64,000 bases of DNA from Candidatus Poribacteria bacterium (GTDB lineage: Bacteria; Poribacteria; WGA-4E; WGA-3G), in the NCBI GenBank assembly GCA_022827185.1, contig JAJDTM010000028.1:1-64000 (forward strand), written 5' to 3'. Shown here in pieces: positions 63,243-64,000 of this stretch (the stretch's first letter is position 1; every line of letters begins with the position of its first letter). The position numbers were made by a program, and so were the translations under genes. Under the pieces are notes generated by a model that was given only the letters and a program-made list of their open reading frames with translations, ran no database searches and was not told the origin of the DNA.

Positions 63243-64000
63243 ATGGAAAATAATTCACCTACAGCTGCATCGGGAAAAATCCCCTTTTGGCGAGATGTCC
63301 GAGTTTTGGGGGGCTTGTTTCAGGTTGTCTTCCTGCTCGGTGTGATTCTGTTGTTAGCCATTCTTTACACAAACATGTTAAGCGGACTCGACAGTCTTGG
63401 GCTGGCACTGAACTTCAATTTTCTTCAGGACGAAGCTGGGTTTGACATTTCAGAGGGCATCTCTTATGATCCTTCGGATACCTATTTGAAGGCGTTCTGG
63501 GTTGGGGTTCTGAACACTCTCAAAGTTAGTATCATAGGGATTGTCTGTGCAACACTTATCGGACTCCTTTTCGGCATCGCTCGCTTGTCAAGCAACTGGT
63601 TAATCCGAACGATAGCAGCTGCTTATGTGGAATGTTTCCGTAACATTCCGCTTCTTCTCCAGATTATATTTTGGTATACTGCCGTAGTCGCACAACTTCC
63701 GAATGTCAGGGAGAGTCTTTCACTTTTCGGAGGTGTGTTCATCAATAACCGAGGGGTATACCTCCCTTCGCCTGAACCGACTTCAAGTCTGACAATTTGG
63801 CTATGGTTCCTCGGTGCGGGTTTACTCCTTGCTGTGTTTCTCTATATTATGCGGTGGCGGCAACTTCAGCAGTTGGATCGTCCCGGTTTTCGTGCGAAGT
63901 GGGCACTGCCTGCGTTCCTTATCGTTGCGCTCTGTGGATGGTTTTTGACCCCGGGTAGACCCTTTACGCTGGATTTACCAGCACTGCAAGGCTTCAACTA
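63243..64000 (+). CDS. aapQ: Amino-acid ABC transporter permease, cut by window end
   Basis: An open frame from ATG 63243 to the window edge, at least 252 residues, matching the AapQ/YhdX permease. It opens FWRDVRVLGGLFQVVFLLGV (first membrane segment), then has DTYLKAFWVGVLNTLKVSII and the characteristic EAA-like region VECFRNIPLLLQIIFWY. The family has about 400 residues, so roughly one third is missing. No clear ribosome binding site precedes the ATG. The partner permease (AapM) and ATPase (AapP) would be expected just beyond the window. Confidence 0.9.
   Translation, partial: MENNSPTAASGKIPFWRDVRVLGGLFQVVFLLGVILLLAILYTNMLSGLDSLGLALNFNFLQDEAGFDISEGISYDPSDTYLKAFWVGVLNTLKVSIIGIVCATLIGLLFGIARLSSNWLIRTIAAAYVECFRNIPLLLQIIFWYTAVVAQLPNVRESLSLFGGVFINNRGVYLPSPEPTSSLTIWLWFLGAGLLLAVFLYIMRWRQLQQLDRPGFRAKWALPAFLIVALCGWFLTPGRPFTLDLPALQGFN

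Overview
The window looks like a chromosome fragment from a Candidatus Poribacteria-like bacterium or a close PVC-type relative. The pointers are a divergent 16S rRNA gene, a PSD1 cytochrome/DUF1501 pair, secreted proteins carrying dockerin-like NILDLVIVANAF repeats, a phytanoyl-CoA dioxygenase, and many palindromic mobile repeats. This assignment is an inference from gene content; no database search was possible.

Layout. 1-1276: 3' part of 16S rRNA with no 23S or 5S gene behind it. 1.5-3.9 kb: four small genes. 4.2 kb: tRNA-Ile(GAT) with its own near-consensus promoter. 4.7-20.7 kb: a tandem array of ten ABC-2 type permeases alternating between two paralogue types (A and B), with no ATPase gene. 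Heptad-repeat arrays and one four-helix-bundle gene lie between the pairs. 20.9-21.8 kb: orphaned toxin-antitoxin parts. 21.8-26.2 kb: DUF1501 and PSD1 (DUF1549/DUF1553) genes. 26.4-28.0 kb: a gene interrupted by an in-frame TGA directly after a Cys codon, best read as a new-looking Cys-Sec selenoprotein. 28.1-35.7 kb: housekeeping genes (ilvE-like, hisF, murJ, DUF2203, thiD, thiE, rsmB, rpsT). 36.0-49.4 kb: a secretion and sensing region. It holds a leucine-rich-repeat/glycosidase-like/dockerin protein, four tandem secreted paralogues, three tandem winged-helix-like paralogues, a lipoprotein, and an ECF sigma factor fused through one membrane segment to an extracellular copy of the same glycosidase-like domain. 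49.4-64 kb: a WD40 pseudogene, a secreted beta-propeller protein, a PorV-FlgD-SPOR fusion, a mazEF relic, assorted metabolic genes, and the start of a polar amino-acid ABC transporter cut by the window edge.

The two strongest candidates for something undescribed are the CU selenoprotein (26421-27989) and the membrane-anchored sigma factor with a glycosidase-like ectodomain (47142-49382), whose ectodomain paralogue is a secreted dockerin protein 8.5 kb away. At least three families of miniature inverted-repeat elements and a bipartite heptad-repeat element are spread through the intergenic spaces. Several gene ends have been reshaped by these elements or by short tandem duplications.
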